A stretch of DNA of 64,000 nt from Brevundimonas fluminis (GTDB taxonomy: Bacteria > Pseudomonadota > Alphaproteobacteria > Caulobacterales > Caulobacteraceae). Below are positions 24,902-34,173 of the stretch, in pieces. The stretch lies in contig NZ_RQWJ01000002.1 in assembly GCF_003934285.1 (NCBI RefSeq), forward strand, positions 372,001-436,000. Direction: 5' to 3'. The notes beneath the pieces are model-generated. The model was given only the letters and a program-made list of their open reading frames with translations. It searched no databases and was not told the origin of the DNA. Both the position numbers and the translations under genes were made by a program. Every line of letters starts with the position of its first letter. The first letter of the stretch is position 1.

Positions 24902-25321
24902 GTGAAGCCGCTCAACGCCCAGACCAGCCGCACCATGAGCCGCGTGCGGTCCACCGGCACCACGCCCGAGACGCGGACGGGCGAGGCCCTGCGCGCGATC
25001 GGGGTGAAGTACCGCAAGCACGTGCGCGCCCTGCCCGGCACGCCGGACTTCGCCAACCGGACGCAGGGGTGGGCCGTGCTGGTCCACGGCTGCTTCTGGC
25101 ACCGTCACGGCTGCAGGCGGACCACCACCCCGGTGCACAATGCGGAGCACTGGGCCGCCAAGTTCGCGCGCAATCAGGCGCGGGACGCGCGGGTCGAGGC
25201 GGCGCTGGCGGCCCGGGGGCTGAAGGTGGTCACGGTGTGGGAATGCGAGACGAAGGACCGCGCGGCGCTGGAGGCGCGGCTGCGGGAGGAGCTGGGTTCT
25301 CAGGGCGGGCGGCCGGCCTGA
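24902..25321 (+). CDS. vsr: Very short patch repair endonuclease Vsr
   Basis: A T:G mismatch endonuclease of 139 residues. It nicks 5' of the mismatched T that arises from deamination of 5-methylcytosine. All expected residues are seen: SRTMSRVRSTGT at the N-terminus, metal ligand Asp49 in LPGTPDF, the zinc/active-site cluster Cys64, His67, His69 and Cys71 in HGCFWHRHGC, and Cys115 in VWECET. Their spacing equals that of the Escherichia coli enzyme with a constant offset of two. The start is GTG 24902. Vsr usually sits beside a C5 cytosine methyltransferase; none is found here, so it is an orphan within this window. Its end overlaps the convergent gene by 22 bases. Confidence 0.92.
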   Translation: MKPLNAQTSRTMSRVRSTGTTPETRTGEALRAIGVKYRKHVRALPGTPDFANRTQGWAVLVHGCFWHRHGCRRTTTPVHNAEHWAAKFARNQARDARVEAALAARGLKVVTVWECETKDRAALEARLREELGSQGGRPA

Positions 25322-25812
25322 CCGGATGGAAAAACGGGGTCCGGACAGTCCGGAGAGTCCGGATCGGGGGCGCCGTGGATCCGGCGCCCGGCCTGGTCCT
25401 CGGCGGCGAGGAAGCGCGCCAGCTCGGCCTCCTCCGCGTCCATGGCCAGACGGACGCGACGCCAGCGCAGGGCCTCGACGGCGTCGCCGCGCATCGCCGC
25501 CCGCATCATCCGGCGCGCGGCGACCCACGACAGCTGGCGCGGATCGACGCGGTCGAGGTCGCCGTCGACGCTGAGCTCCAGCGCGCGGCCCTCGTCGTCG
25601 GGATCCAGCCGGTCGGGCGGCGTCCACGGCTGGTCGACGCGACGCCAGCCCTCGCGCGCGGCGCGGTCGCGCAGGGTGCTCAGGCCGACGCCGTGCCGCC
25701 GGCACACCTGCGGCGCCGACAGGCCCGCCAGATAGTCCGCGCGCGCCTGCGCCCAGACCGCGTCCGGGGCGATGCGCGGGTTGGCCCGCGCCGGGGGGGA
25801 TCCGTCCGCCAT
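25300..25812 (-). CDS. Helix-turn-helix protein, possibly terminase-small-subunit-like
   Basis: A 170-residue protein. Residues 18-50 form a clear HTH (ARADYLAGLSAPQVCRRHGV followed by STLRDRAAREGW), of the type found at the N-terminus of phage small terminase subunits and transposase-like regulators. The middle is helical and basic, and the tail is Pro/Asp-rich (PDPDSPDCPDP). A strong ribosome-binding site (AGGAGG) lies just ahead of ATG 25812, so the gene is probably expressed. No large terminase or other phage gene is near. The Pro/Asp tail is encoded by three 9-base near-repeats. DNA binding is likely; the biological role is not known. Confidence 0.6.
   Translation of the reverse strand: MADGSPPARANPRIAPDAVWAQARADYLAGLSAPQVCRRHGVGLSTLRDRAAREGWRRVDQPWTPPDRLDPDDEGRALELSVDGDLDRVDPRQLSWVAARRMMRAAMRGDAVEALRWRRVRLAMDAEEAELARFLAAEDQAGRRIHGAPDPDSPDCPDPVFPSGQAGRPP
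25339..25365. repeat. Three tandem 9-base repeats GTCCGGANN
   Basis: GTCCGGACA, GTCCGGAGA and GTCCGGATC follow one another without gaps. They encode the SPD/CPD-type tail of the HTH protein on the minus strand and lie just past the stop of vsr. Each contains the palindrome TCCGGA. Three units are too few and too short to be a CRISPR or regulatory array; slippage in a coding tail is the simplest explanation. Confidence 0.7.
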
Positions 25813-25916
25813 GCCGCCTCCTGCCGATGGGGTGAGCGGAGACTGGCATGCGGCTGCGTCAGGATCGGTCGGAGGGGTAACCCAAGGGTGGCGTCGAGTA
25901 GGTGGATTTTGAGAAC

Positions 25917-25934
25917 CCGTGTTATCTCACACGG
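25917..25934. promoter_or_regulatory. Inverted repeat CCGTGT-N6-ACACGG ahead of the membrane protein gene
   Basis: A perfect 6-base inverted repeat with a 6-base spacer (TATCTC) ends 18 bases before ATG 25953 and just upstream of the TTGGAGG ribosome-binding site. It could be an operator for a dimeric regulator or a leader hairpin. It lies where the base composition drops relative to the flanking genes. Confidence 0.4.
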
Positions 25935-25952
25935 ACGAACTTGGAGGGAACA

Positions 25953-26399
25953 ATGGTCGCCAAGGTGCCGAAGCAGTCGGATTCATATGCCGATGTGAAC
26001 CAGCGCTACGCGGGCTATGTCGATGTGAAATGCAGCCTGGACTCGTTGCTTTGGCAGAACCACGCTGCGCTCGTGGCGATCACTGCCCTCGGTGCGGGCG
26101 CACTGGGCGCCGTCCTTGAAACCGAACTCAGACTCGGCTCCGTCTCGCACCAACGCACCGTCGCCGCCGTGTTCTTCCTGCTCTCTCTGCTCTATTTTCT
26201 GACCGCCCATTCTTCGAGCCGCCTCAAGCACTGGCACTCGGTTGCTGAGGAGGAACTCCAGAAACTCGAGCCTGACGGCTATTTCCACCGCCGCGCGCCG
26301 CGGACCGCCCACCTGAAGTCGGCCTCATCGTGGCTAATCTACATCTACTTCGGCCTGTCGGCGGCCTGCCTGTTCGCCGCCGTGGATTTCACATGGTGA
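25953..26399 (+). CDS. Small integral membrane protein of unknown function
   Basis: A 148-residue protein. A polar N-terminus of about 28 residues is followed by three hydrophobic segments: about 33-55 (HAALVAITALGAGALGAV), 68-85 (VAAVFFLLSLLYFL) and 123-145 (WLIYIYFGLSAACLFAAV). A charged stretch (residues 88-118, with HWHSVAEEELQKLE) joins the last two. The family is not recognised. ATG 25953 is preceded by GGAGG at good spacing. Its last codons overlap the start of the cupin gene by seven bases, so the two are coupled. Codon use is less GC-biased than in the housekeeping neighbours, which suggests acquisition. Confidence 0.7.
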   Translation: MVAKVPKQSDSYADVNQRYAGYVDVKCSLDSLLWQNHAALVAITALGAGALGAVLETELRLGSVSHQRTVAAVFFLLSLLYFLTAHSSSRLKHWHSVAEEELQKLEPDGYFHRRAPRTAHLKSASSWLIYIYFGLSAACLFAAVDFTW

Positions 26400-26851
26400 C
26401 CCCTCCCCTTGCAGGCGCGATCAGCCCGTCCGAGGCGCTCCGGGAACATGGGGTCCGCACCCATCACAATCGGTTCGAGTCAGGTGAAGTGCGGTTCCGG
26501 CTGATGAGCTCGGACGGAAACGGCTACATCCTGACCCGGGCCAGCCACGATGGATGGCAGAACAGCCACGTCCACTATCGCACACAGGAAACCTACATCG
26601 TCGAGGCCGGGTGGATGGTACTGGCCGTCGAAGGCCCGCGAGGTGTGGAGACATCGTGGTTGGGGCCGGGAGACATCGTCACGACTCCGATCGGCCAAGT
26701 CCATAACGTCTATCTCCCGGCCGCGGCGATCATTCACACCGTCAAGCATGGCGCGCGCGGCGGCGATCAGGACCGCACGCCAGTCCCACGCTTCGACGAG
26801 GTGTTGGCTTCTCTGGGGCCAAGTCTGATCGAGGCATCCCGAAGGCCATAG
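26393..26851 (+). CDS. Cupin-fold protein
   Basis: A 152-residue protein with a single cupin barrel. Motif 1 is in NSHVHYRTQETYIVEAGWM at about residues 60-78, with the His-x-His and Glu metal ligands. Motif 2 is PGDIVTTPIGQVHNV at about residues 98-112, with the second His. Such barrels bind Fe, Mn or Zn and may be dioxygenases, isomerases or sugar-binding sensors, so the reaction cannot be stated. The start ATG 26393 lies inside the end of the membrane protein gene, which suggests a paired function. A longer in-frame reading back to 26330 has no ribosome-binding support. Confidence 0.72.
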   Translation: MVTPPLAGAISPSEALREHGVRTHHNRFESGEVRFRLMSSDGNGYILTRASHDGWQNSHVHYRTQETYIVEAGWMVLAVEGPRGVETSWLGPGDIVTTPIGQVHNVYLPAAAIIHTVKHGARGGDQDRTPVPRFDEVLASLGPSLIEASRRP

Positions 26852-26901
26852 ATCCAAGCTGAAAGGTTCCGCCGCGGCCCGGACGCCCCCATCTGTCCGC
26901 C

Positions 26902-27591
26902 ATGACCGACGCCGCGCCCCCCGCCCCGACCCGCACCCTGAAGATCGACTTCGTCTCGGACGTGGTCTGCCCGTGGTGCGTGGTGGGGCTGGGCGGGCTG
27001 GAGGCGGCGCTGGCGCGGCTGAAGGCCGAGGGCATCGGGGCGGAGATCACCTTCCGGCCGTTCGAGCTGAACCCGCAGATGGCCCCCGAGGGCGAGAACA
27101 TCGTCGAGCACATAGGCCGCAAATACGGATCGACGCCGCAGCAGTCGGCGGCGAACCGGGCCATGATCACCGAACGCGCGGCCGAGGCCTGGCCCGGATT
27201 TGAAATGCGGATGGGCGAGGAGAGCCGCATCTGGAACACCTTCGACGCCCACCGCCTGCTGTGTTGGGCGGGGACGGTGGGGCCGGAGGCGCAGCGGGCG
27301 CTGAAGGCGGCCCTGTTCCGCGCCCACTTCACCGAGGGGCGCCGGCTGACCGACCCCGAGGTCCTGGCCGACGCGGCGGCGGCGGCGGGGCTGGATCGCG
27401 CCCGGGCCGTCGAGGTCCTGGCCGACGACCTGTACGCCGCCGAGGTCCACGCCGAAGAGGCCCTGTGGCGCGCCCGCGGCATTACCGGCGTGCCCGCCGT
27501 GGTGGTGGAGGGGAAGTGGCTGATCAGCGGCGGCCAGCCGGCGGCGGTGTTCGAGGAGGCGTTGCGGGGGATTGCGGGGGAGCCACTTTAA
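26902..27591 (+). CDS. DsbA-family oxidoreductase, FrnE-like
   Basis: A cytoplasmic thioredoxin-fold protein of 229 residues with no signal peptide. The N-terminal strand and active site FVSDVVCPWCVVGL place a CPWC motif near residues 22-25. A long helical insertion (about 70-165) and the cis-Pro loop GITGVPAVVV near residue 195 follow. This matches the FrnE/2-hydroxychromene-2-carboxylate isomerase branch of the DsbA family, whose members act in thiol redox or glutathione-dependent isomerisation. The GC-rich coding style is typical of the host, in contrast to the ATPase gene that follows after 44 bases. Confidence 0.85.
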   Translation: MTDAAPPAPTRTLKIDFVSDVVCPWCVVGLGGLEAALARLKAEGIGAEITFRPFELNPQMAPEGENIVEHIGRKYGSTPQQSAANRAMITERAAEAWPGFEMRMGEESRIWNTFDAHRLLCWAGTVGPEAQRALKAALFRAHFTEGRRLTDPEVLADAAAAAGLDRARAVEVLADDLYAAEVHAEEALWRARGITGVPAVVVEGKWLISGGQPAAVFEEALRGIAGEPL

Positions 27592-27635
27592 CGCGGCGAT
27601 TGCTCTAGCTGGCCGGAGCCAGATACGGTCACTCC

Positions 27636-29003
27636 ATGCTTACGCGCATCGAAATCGACGGGTTCAAGACTTTCGAGGATTTCGCCCTCGACCTTCAGCC
27701 GTTCTCGGCGGTCGTGGGGCCTAATGCGAGCGGTAAGTCCAACCTGTTTGACGCAATCAAGTTCATATCTCTGCTGGCCCAAGGAGACGTACGAAGCGCT
27801 ATGCTGGAGCTTCGCGGCGAGCCTGAGGAGCTTTTCCGCTGGACGCCCAGTCGTCGCTACCAGCAAATGAAATTTGCTGTTGAAGCCTTCCTGTCTCCGA
27901 CGGGGTCCGACGCTTTCGGGAAGAAGTATCGGATTAAGGCCCAGCGGCTCCGGTACGAGCTTCGCTTAACAATGAAGCTCGATGCGGGAGGCTATCCAGC
28001 CGGGGTCTACGTATCCCACGAAGCTTGCCATCCGATCGCCAAGACCTACGATCGGGCTGAGTATCTGAAGCAGGAGAAGGCCGCTACTTCATACCGAAGG
28101 AACCCGTTCATCGACATGGACCTTGACGACAAGGGCCAGCCGACGGCTTTCAATATTCGCCAAGACGGGCCAGCTAACGACGCGGGCACATCTAAGAGAG
28201 GACGGCCAGTTAAGTTGCCTGCGTTTGAGGCTGGTCGCACGGCGCTCTCAACGATTGCGACTGCTGAGTTCCCTCATCTCTACGCTTTGCGTGATCTCCT
28301 GACTTCGATCCGATTTTTGGAGATCAATCCGCGTGCCGCCCGCAGAGCAGTTGATCGCTTCGACACAAAAATACTCAAATCTGACGCGTCCAACTTGGCG
28401 GCCGTGTTGGCTCGACTTCAGCAAGAGACCGGCAGCGCAATGCGACCGGCGGGTGTAATGTCCGACATCGCTGCTGACTTGAGTTCTTTAATTCCGTCAG
28501 TTCGGGCCATTGAGATTCACGACTATGATGGAGCGAAGGAGCACTCGTTCAGCGTCCGAATGGCGGACGATCTGACTTTCAGCTCACGTGTTATATCTGA
28601 CGGCACGCTAAGACTTCTCGCACTTCTCGCTTTACTTGACGACCCTGACAGAAAGGGGATTCTTTGTTTTGAAGAGCCCGAAAACGGCGTGCATGAAGGC
28701 AGGATTCCAGCCCTAGTACAGCTGCTCCGAGATTCTGTCTGGCACGCAGGGGACGCGGTCTTTGGCTCGCTGTTTCAGGTTCTGGTCAACACGCACTCGC
28801 CTGCGGTTATGGCTGCGCTTCAGGACAGCGAGATCATCGCTGCCGACACGGTGAGCAGCATCGAGCCTGCCACTCAATCGAAGTCCACACGAACTCGGAT
28901 GCGAACCGGTATTGAATCCGGGAAGCTTGACCTTGACCCGGAAACTGATCTGAGCCGTCGCGAGATCGGGGCACTGCTAAAGAAGCTGAGCGAAGAGGCG
29001 TGA
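27636..29003 (+). CDS. AAA/ABC-type ATPase (OLD/RecF-like), putative defence module component
   Basis: An SMC/RecF-type ATPase of 455 residues. The start MLTRIEIDGFKTFEDF is typical of the group. Walker A GPNASGKS is at residues 28-35, the signature-like ISDGTLRLLALLALL begins near 320, Walker B with two Glu (CFEEPENGVHE) is at about 344-354, and the H-loop is in VNTHSP near residue 387. No nuclease domain is fused to it. The next gene starts within its stop codon (GTGA) and encodes a TOPRIM-like protein, so together they resemble a split OLD nuclease. Base composition is visibly lower in GC: 31 of 60 at 28561-28620, against 43 of 60 at 27481-27540 in the preceding gene. Horizontal acquisition is likely. 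Confidence 0.85.
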   Translation: MLTRIEIDGFKTFEDFALDLQPFSAVVGPNASGKSNLFDAIKFISLLAQGDVRSAMLELRGEPEELFRWTPSRRYQQMKFAVEAFLSPTGSDAFGKKYRIKAQRLRYELRLTMKLDAGGYPAGVYVSHEACHPIAKTYDRAEYLKQEKAATSYRRNPFIDMDLDDKGQPTAFNIRQDGPANDAGTSKRGRPVKLPAFEAGRTALSTIATAEFPHLYALRDLLTSIRFLEINPRAARRAVDRFDTKILKSDASNLAAVLARLQQETGSAMRPAGVMSDIAADLSSLIPSVRAIEIHDYDGAKEHSFSVRMADDLTFSSRVISDGTLRLLALLALLDDPDRKGILCFEEPENGVHEGRIPALVQLLRDSVWHAGDAVFGSLFQVLVNTHSPAVMAALQDSEIIAADTVSSIEPATQSKSTRTRMRTGIESGKLDLDPETDLSRREIGALLKKLSEEA

Positions 29004-29656
29004 CTTACCTTTCTTGGGCAGCCTTCTGTGAAGGCCCGTCGGACCATGCATATTTTGATGTGCTTCTGCCGCGCCTGATGGACGAGATTTCGCGGGTCGA
29101 TGGCCAACGAAACGTGGTGATTCCGGATTCGCCTGTGGCGGTGAGAGCCTCAGACCGTAGTGGGCAGGCCATTGCCGAAGAAATTTGCCGAAACGCCGAC
29201 GCGATCCGAATTGTATTTGTACACGCCGATACAGGGGGGCGTGCTGCAGTGGGGACGCTCCATGCTCGCAGCCACCGCGTTTGTGAAATAGCAAACGAGC
29301 GTTGTAGCTGGTCACGGGACCATTGTGTTGTGGTGGCCCCCTGCCATGAGACCGAAGCATGGGTGTTGGCCGACTCCGACGCAGTGCTAGACGCTCTAGG
29401 TTATACCGGCCCAGCGGCTGATCTAGGGCTACCTGCTAACGCCACACTGGCCGAGGCATTGCCGGACCCGAAATCTGTTCTTTCCGCCGCTATTGATTCA
29501 GTAGTTGGTCGGCGCAGGCGACCCGGACCAAGCCTGTACTTTGCCCGTATCGCGCAGGTTCAGTCTTTCGATGCACTGAGACGGTCTAATTCCTTCCGTC
29601 AGTTCGAAGCAGATCTCCGAACCGCAATGAGCTCGTTTGGCGTCTTCCGAACTTGA
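29000..29656 (+). CDS. TOPRIM-like protein paired with the ATPase (putative nuclease)
   Basis: A 218-residue protein. The opening SWAAFCEGPSDHAYFDVLLP places a conserved-type Glu11 after a hydrophobic strand. IRIVFVHADTGG near 69-80 places an Asp (Asp77) after a second strand. CHETEAWVLAD near residue 115 supplies further acidic residues. This layout (EGxSD, then an acidic strand end, then ExEAW) resembles DUF4276/RloB-type TOPRIM domains, known as partners of AAA ATPases in defence loci. The assignment is by motif only. Translation is coupled to the ATPase through GTGA. The gene shares its lower GC and ends four bases before the convergent thiC stop. Confidence 0.65.
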   Translation: MTYLSWAAFCEGPSDHAYFDVLLPRLMDEISRVDGQRNVVIPDSPVAVRASDRSGQAIAEEICRNADAIRIVFVHADTGGRAAVGTLHARSHRVCEIANERCSWSRDHCVVVAPCHETEAWVLADSDAVLDALGYTGPAADLGLPANATLAEALPDPKSVLSAAIDSVVGRRRRPGPSLYFARIAQVQSFDALRRSNSFRQFEADLRTAMSSFGVFRT

Positions 29657-29660
29657 GGCC

Positions 29661-31722
<2,062 letters not shown>

Positions 31723-31755
31723 ACGCGCGGACGATAGGCGCATGCCGGGCGCGGT

Positions 31756-32181
31756 TCAACCGAGCGTCGGCCGGGTCTTCGCGGTGGTCGGCATCAGCAG
31801 GGCGATCACCGCCAACAGGGCGAACCACGCCGCGCCGAGGCCGGCGGCCAGGGCCAGGAACCAGAAGAACCTGCCCGTCATCCCCGCCAGCACTATCAGG
31901 CCGAGGCTGGCCGCGGCGCACAGGACCGCGAGGCCCAGCATCATGCCGGTCGACAGCAGCCGGTTGCGGATCGCGCCGGGCGCATACTTGCCGCAGCGCG
32001 GGCAGCGGACGATGGCCATGTCGTCAGCCGCCTGCTGGCGGGCCAGCTCGACGTCGGCCTCGGCGACCTCATGCCGGGGACGCTCGGTCGACAGCACGCG
32101 GTCGTATTCGTACCGGGCGCCGCAGCGGGCGCAGGCGCACTTCTGCGTCACCGTGCGCGAAAAGGTCGCCTTGTCGGACAT
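31756..32181 (-). CDS. Zinc-ribbon membrane protein of unknown function
   Basis: A 141-residue protein. The N-terminal half holds two CxxC pairs (CARCG near residue 17 and CPRCG near residue 59) that would form one zinc ribbon around a charged stretch. The C-terminal half has two hydrophobic segments, about 79-99 and 104-128, predicted to span the membrane as a hairpin. The zinc ribbon would then face the cytoplasm. It resembles other small zinc-ribbon membrane proteins of unknown role. It lies just upstream of the thiC leader on the same strand, with no obvious functional link. Confidence 0.7.
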   Translation of the reverse strand: MSDKATFSRTVTQKCACARCGARYEYDRVLSTERPRHEVAEADVELARQQAADDMAIVRCPRCGKYAPGAIRNRLLSTGMMLGLAVLCAAASLGLIVLAGMTGRFFWFLALAAGLGAAWFALLAVIALLMPTTAKTRPTLG

Positions 32182-32260
32182 GCGCGGCCCCTCCCTGACC
32201 CGGACGACCCTGCGTAGCGGCGGCGGGCGGGGCCGGGCAAGCCCACGGAAGCTGACGGGA

Positions 32261-32623
32261 TCAGGGCTCCGACCAGCCCCTGACGACGGGGGCGGCGCCT
32301 GCGGGGTCGGCGGGGACGATCAGGGTCAGGCGCGCCTTGCCGTGGCCGGCGACGTAGTCGGTCTCCGCCTCGGACCCCATGAGGGCGACGCGGGCGCGGG
32401 CGGCGGTCTCGTCGCCGCGGTTGACGATCTCGATCTCGGCGGCCCAGCCGTCGGCCAGCGGGCGGGCCTCGACGACGTGGGCGGTCAGTTGCGGCGGGGC
32501 GGTCTCGCCTCCGGCGTCCTTGAGCAGCAGGGTCAGGGTGACGAGGACCACGGCGGCGCCGAGCGCGGCCATGACCCACTCCAGCACGGGCGGGCGCGGC
32601 GGGGCTTTCGGCTTCGCCGCCAT
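32261..32623 (-). CDS. TIGR02588 family protein
   Basis: A 120-residue protein with one N-terminal membrane anchor (about residues 14-34, VLEWVMAALGAAVVLVTLTLLL). A small beta-rich extracytoplasmic domain follows (PPQLTAHVVEARPLADGWAA and on). Family recognition rests on this layout and on its partner: the start overlaps the stop of the TIGR02587-type membrane protein by one base (TGATG), the usual pairing of these two families. The function is not established for either. A longer reading back to 33520 in this frame is antisense-style shadow of the membrane protein gene. Confidence 0.75.
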   Translation of the reverse strand: MAAKPKAPPRPPVLEWVMAALGAAVVLVTLTLLLKDAGGETAPPQLTAHVVEARPLADGWAAEIEIVNRGDETAARARVALMGSEAETDYVAGHGKARLTLIVPADPAGAAPVVRGWSEP

Positions 32624-33444
32624 CAGACCAGCAGCCGCGCGGCGGCGGCGCCGAGGCTGGCCGGGAAGCCGAGGACGACGGCGAGGCCGGCGATCTCGTG
32701 GGCGCCCTGACCGTCGGCGCGGCCCAGCAGCCAGAGGACGTAGAGGCAGGTCAGCAGCACCAGGCCGTAGCCCGCCAGGGTGAAGTGGAAGAAGGCGAGC
32801 CCGGGCCGGCCGTGATCCTCCTGCCCCGCGAAGCCGACGGCGTAGACGAGGGCGTGCATGACGATCAGGGAGGCGAGCAGCAGGGCGGCCGTCTGCAGCG
32901 GGCCGATCCGCCAGGCGATCAGCGCCATCTCCTCGGTCGGCGCCATGTTGAGCGCCAGGAACAGCGCGCCGACGATCATCAGGAACAGCTCGGCCGGGTA
33001 GGCGCGGGGCTCCTCGCGATCGGCCGCGCCGCCGCCCAGCTGGCGCCGGGCCAGAAGGGCTCCGACGGCGGCCGGCACGGTCTGCAGGGCGACCTGCCCG
33101 AGCCAGACGTCGGCGGGCAGGTCCACCCCCAGCGCGCCGACGGCGACGAGGACGGCGGCCGAGACCCCGAAGCCCAGCGCCACCGCGGTCAGGGTCTCCA
33201 GCGCATGATCCAGCCAGCCGCCGCCCTGCCGCAGGCCGACGGCCCACGACAGGCCGAACAGCAGGGGCAGTCCCGAGGCGAGGAACAGGGCCAGCCGCGG
33301 CCGGTCCATGGCGTGGCCCAGGGCCCACATCTCCATGGTCATCAGCAGCGGCACGGCGAAGATCAGGGCGCCCGCCGCGCCGCGCGCCAGGTCGCGGGCG
33401 AAGGCCAGGTCGGACGGGCTGCGCGGGACGGCGGCGGCGCTCAT
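32623..33444 (-). CDS. TIGR02587 family integral membrane protein
   Basis: A 273-residue protein with about seven to eight transmembrane segments, including GAAGALIFAVPLLMTMEMW near 23-41, ALFLASGLPLLFGLSWAV near 52-69, ELFLMIVGALFLALNMAPTEE near 152-172 and GYGLVLLTCLYVLWLLG near 226-242. The polar NMAPTEE motif at the end of a helix is a conserved-looking candidate functional site. It is coupled to the TIGR02588 protein encoded downstream and they probably form one complex. It is divergent from the BLUF photoreceptor gene, with 153 bases between starts. Biochemical function is unknown. Confidence 0.78.
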   Translation of the reverse strand: MSAAAVPRSPSDLAFARDLARGAAGALIFAVPLLMTMEMWALGHAMDRPRLALFLASGLPLLFGLSWAVGLRQGGGWLDHALETLTAVALGFGVSAAVLVAVGALGVDLPADVWLGQVALQTVPAAVGALLARRQLGGGAADREEPRAYPAELFLMIVGALFLALNMAPTEEMALIAWRIGPLQTAALLLASLIVMHALVYAVGFAGQEDHGRPGLAFFHFTLAGYGLVLLTCLYVLWLLGRADGQGAHEIAGLAVVLGFPASLGAAAARLLV

Positions 33445-33597
33445 GAAGCGGCAACGCCCGGGCGGACGACGGGCTCCCGCGCCTCCCCGGACGTGAGTGT
33501 ACGGAAGCGGACTTATCCATGAAAGTCAGCCAGTTGTTTGCATGTGGCCCGGAAAACCGTCATTTCTCAAGCTCCGAAACCGAAGGACCGCCCCGGG

Positions 33598-34002
33598 ATG
33601 CGTCTGGAACGGCTGATCTACGAGAGCACGGCGACCGGCTCGACCGGCTCGCTGGGGAACCTGGCGGTGATCCTGGCGGAGTCGCAGCACAACAACTCGC
33701 GCACCGGCCTGACCGGCGCGCTGGCGGCCCATCGGGATCGGTACATCCAGGTGGTCGAGGGCCAGCCGGAGGTGCTGGACGGGCTGCTGCGGCGGCTGGA
33801 GGACGACCCCCGGCACAAGGACATCCGCCTGATGCACCGGGAGCCGGTGGAGGAGCGGCTGTTCGCCGGCTGGGCCATGGCCAGCGCGCGCGTCACGCCC
33901 GAACTGGAGACCTCGCTGGACGCCCTGATGTCGGAACGCGCGCCGTCGCCGTCGTGGATCGTCATGGCGCTGCACGAGGCGGTCGTCGGCCGCGCCGCCT
34001 GA
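33598..34002 (+). CDS. BLUF-domain blue-light photoreceptor (stand-alone)
   Basis: A short FAD-binding sensor of 134 residues, the size of PixD/YcgF-like BLUF-only proteins. The key residues are at canonical positions: Tyr8 in ERLIYES, Asn32/33 in SQHNNSRTGLTG, Gln51 in YIQVVEG, and Trp92/Met94 in GWAMAS. The C-terminal 35 residues are likely two capping helices with no output domain. It should bind flavin and respond to blue light in the cytoplasm, acting through protein-protein contact. ATG 33598 is chosen because it places Tyr at residue 8; a TTG at 33538 is in frame. It is divergent from the TIGR02587/TIGR02588 pair. Confidence 0.92.
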   Translation: MRLERLIYESTATGSTGSLGNLAVILAESQHNNSRTGLTGALAAHRDRYIQVVEGQPEVLDGLLRRLEDDPRHKDIRLMHREPVEERLFAGWAMASARVTPELETSLDALMSERAPSPSWIVMALHEAVVGRAA

Positions 34003-34014
34003 CGGGCGCAGCGA

Positions 34015-34046
34015 CGGCCCGGCCGACAGGGTGAGGGACCGGGCCG
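34015..34046. terminator. Inverted repeat downstream of the BLUF gene, possible terminator
   Basis: CGGCCCGG (34015-34022) and CCGGGCCG (34039-34046) form a perfect 8-bp stem with a 16-base loop, 12 bases after the BLUF stop. No T-run follows, so an intrinsic terminator is uncertain. The remaining bases up to the next gene at 34174 show only another short hairpin (CGGAC-CGAA-GTCCG) and no recognisable promoter. Confidence 0.35.
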
Positions 34047-34173
34047 CCGCGGCCGGGATCCGGACCGAAGTCCGCGCGCGCCGACCCCGATCACACGTGC
34101 GGGGAGGGACGATCCGTCGCTTGCGTCGGCGGCGCGGCGGGCGTTCCCTGTGGCGGACAGAGGGAGATCCGAC

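Noticed and set aside
20595..24905. A 1436-codon open frame on the plus strand over the channel, dapF and ligD
   Set aside because: It crosses three well-supported genes in other frames and shows no family motif.
25339..25365. CRISPR-like or iteron-like array
   Set aside because: There are only three 9-base units without spacers, inside a coding tail.
27609..27622. Hairpin CTGGC-CGGA-GCCAG ahead of the ATPase gene as an island-end repeat or terminator
   Set aside because: It is a 5-bp stem without a T-run, and no matching copy was seen at the other end near thiC.
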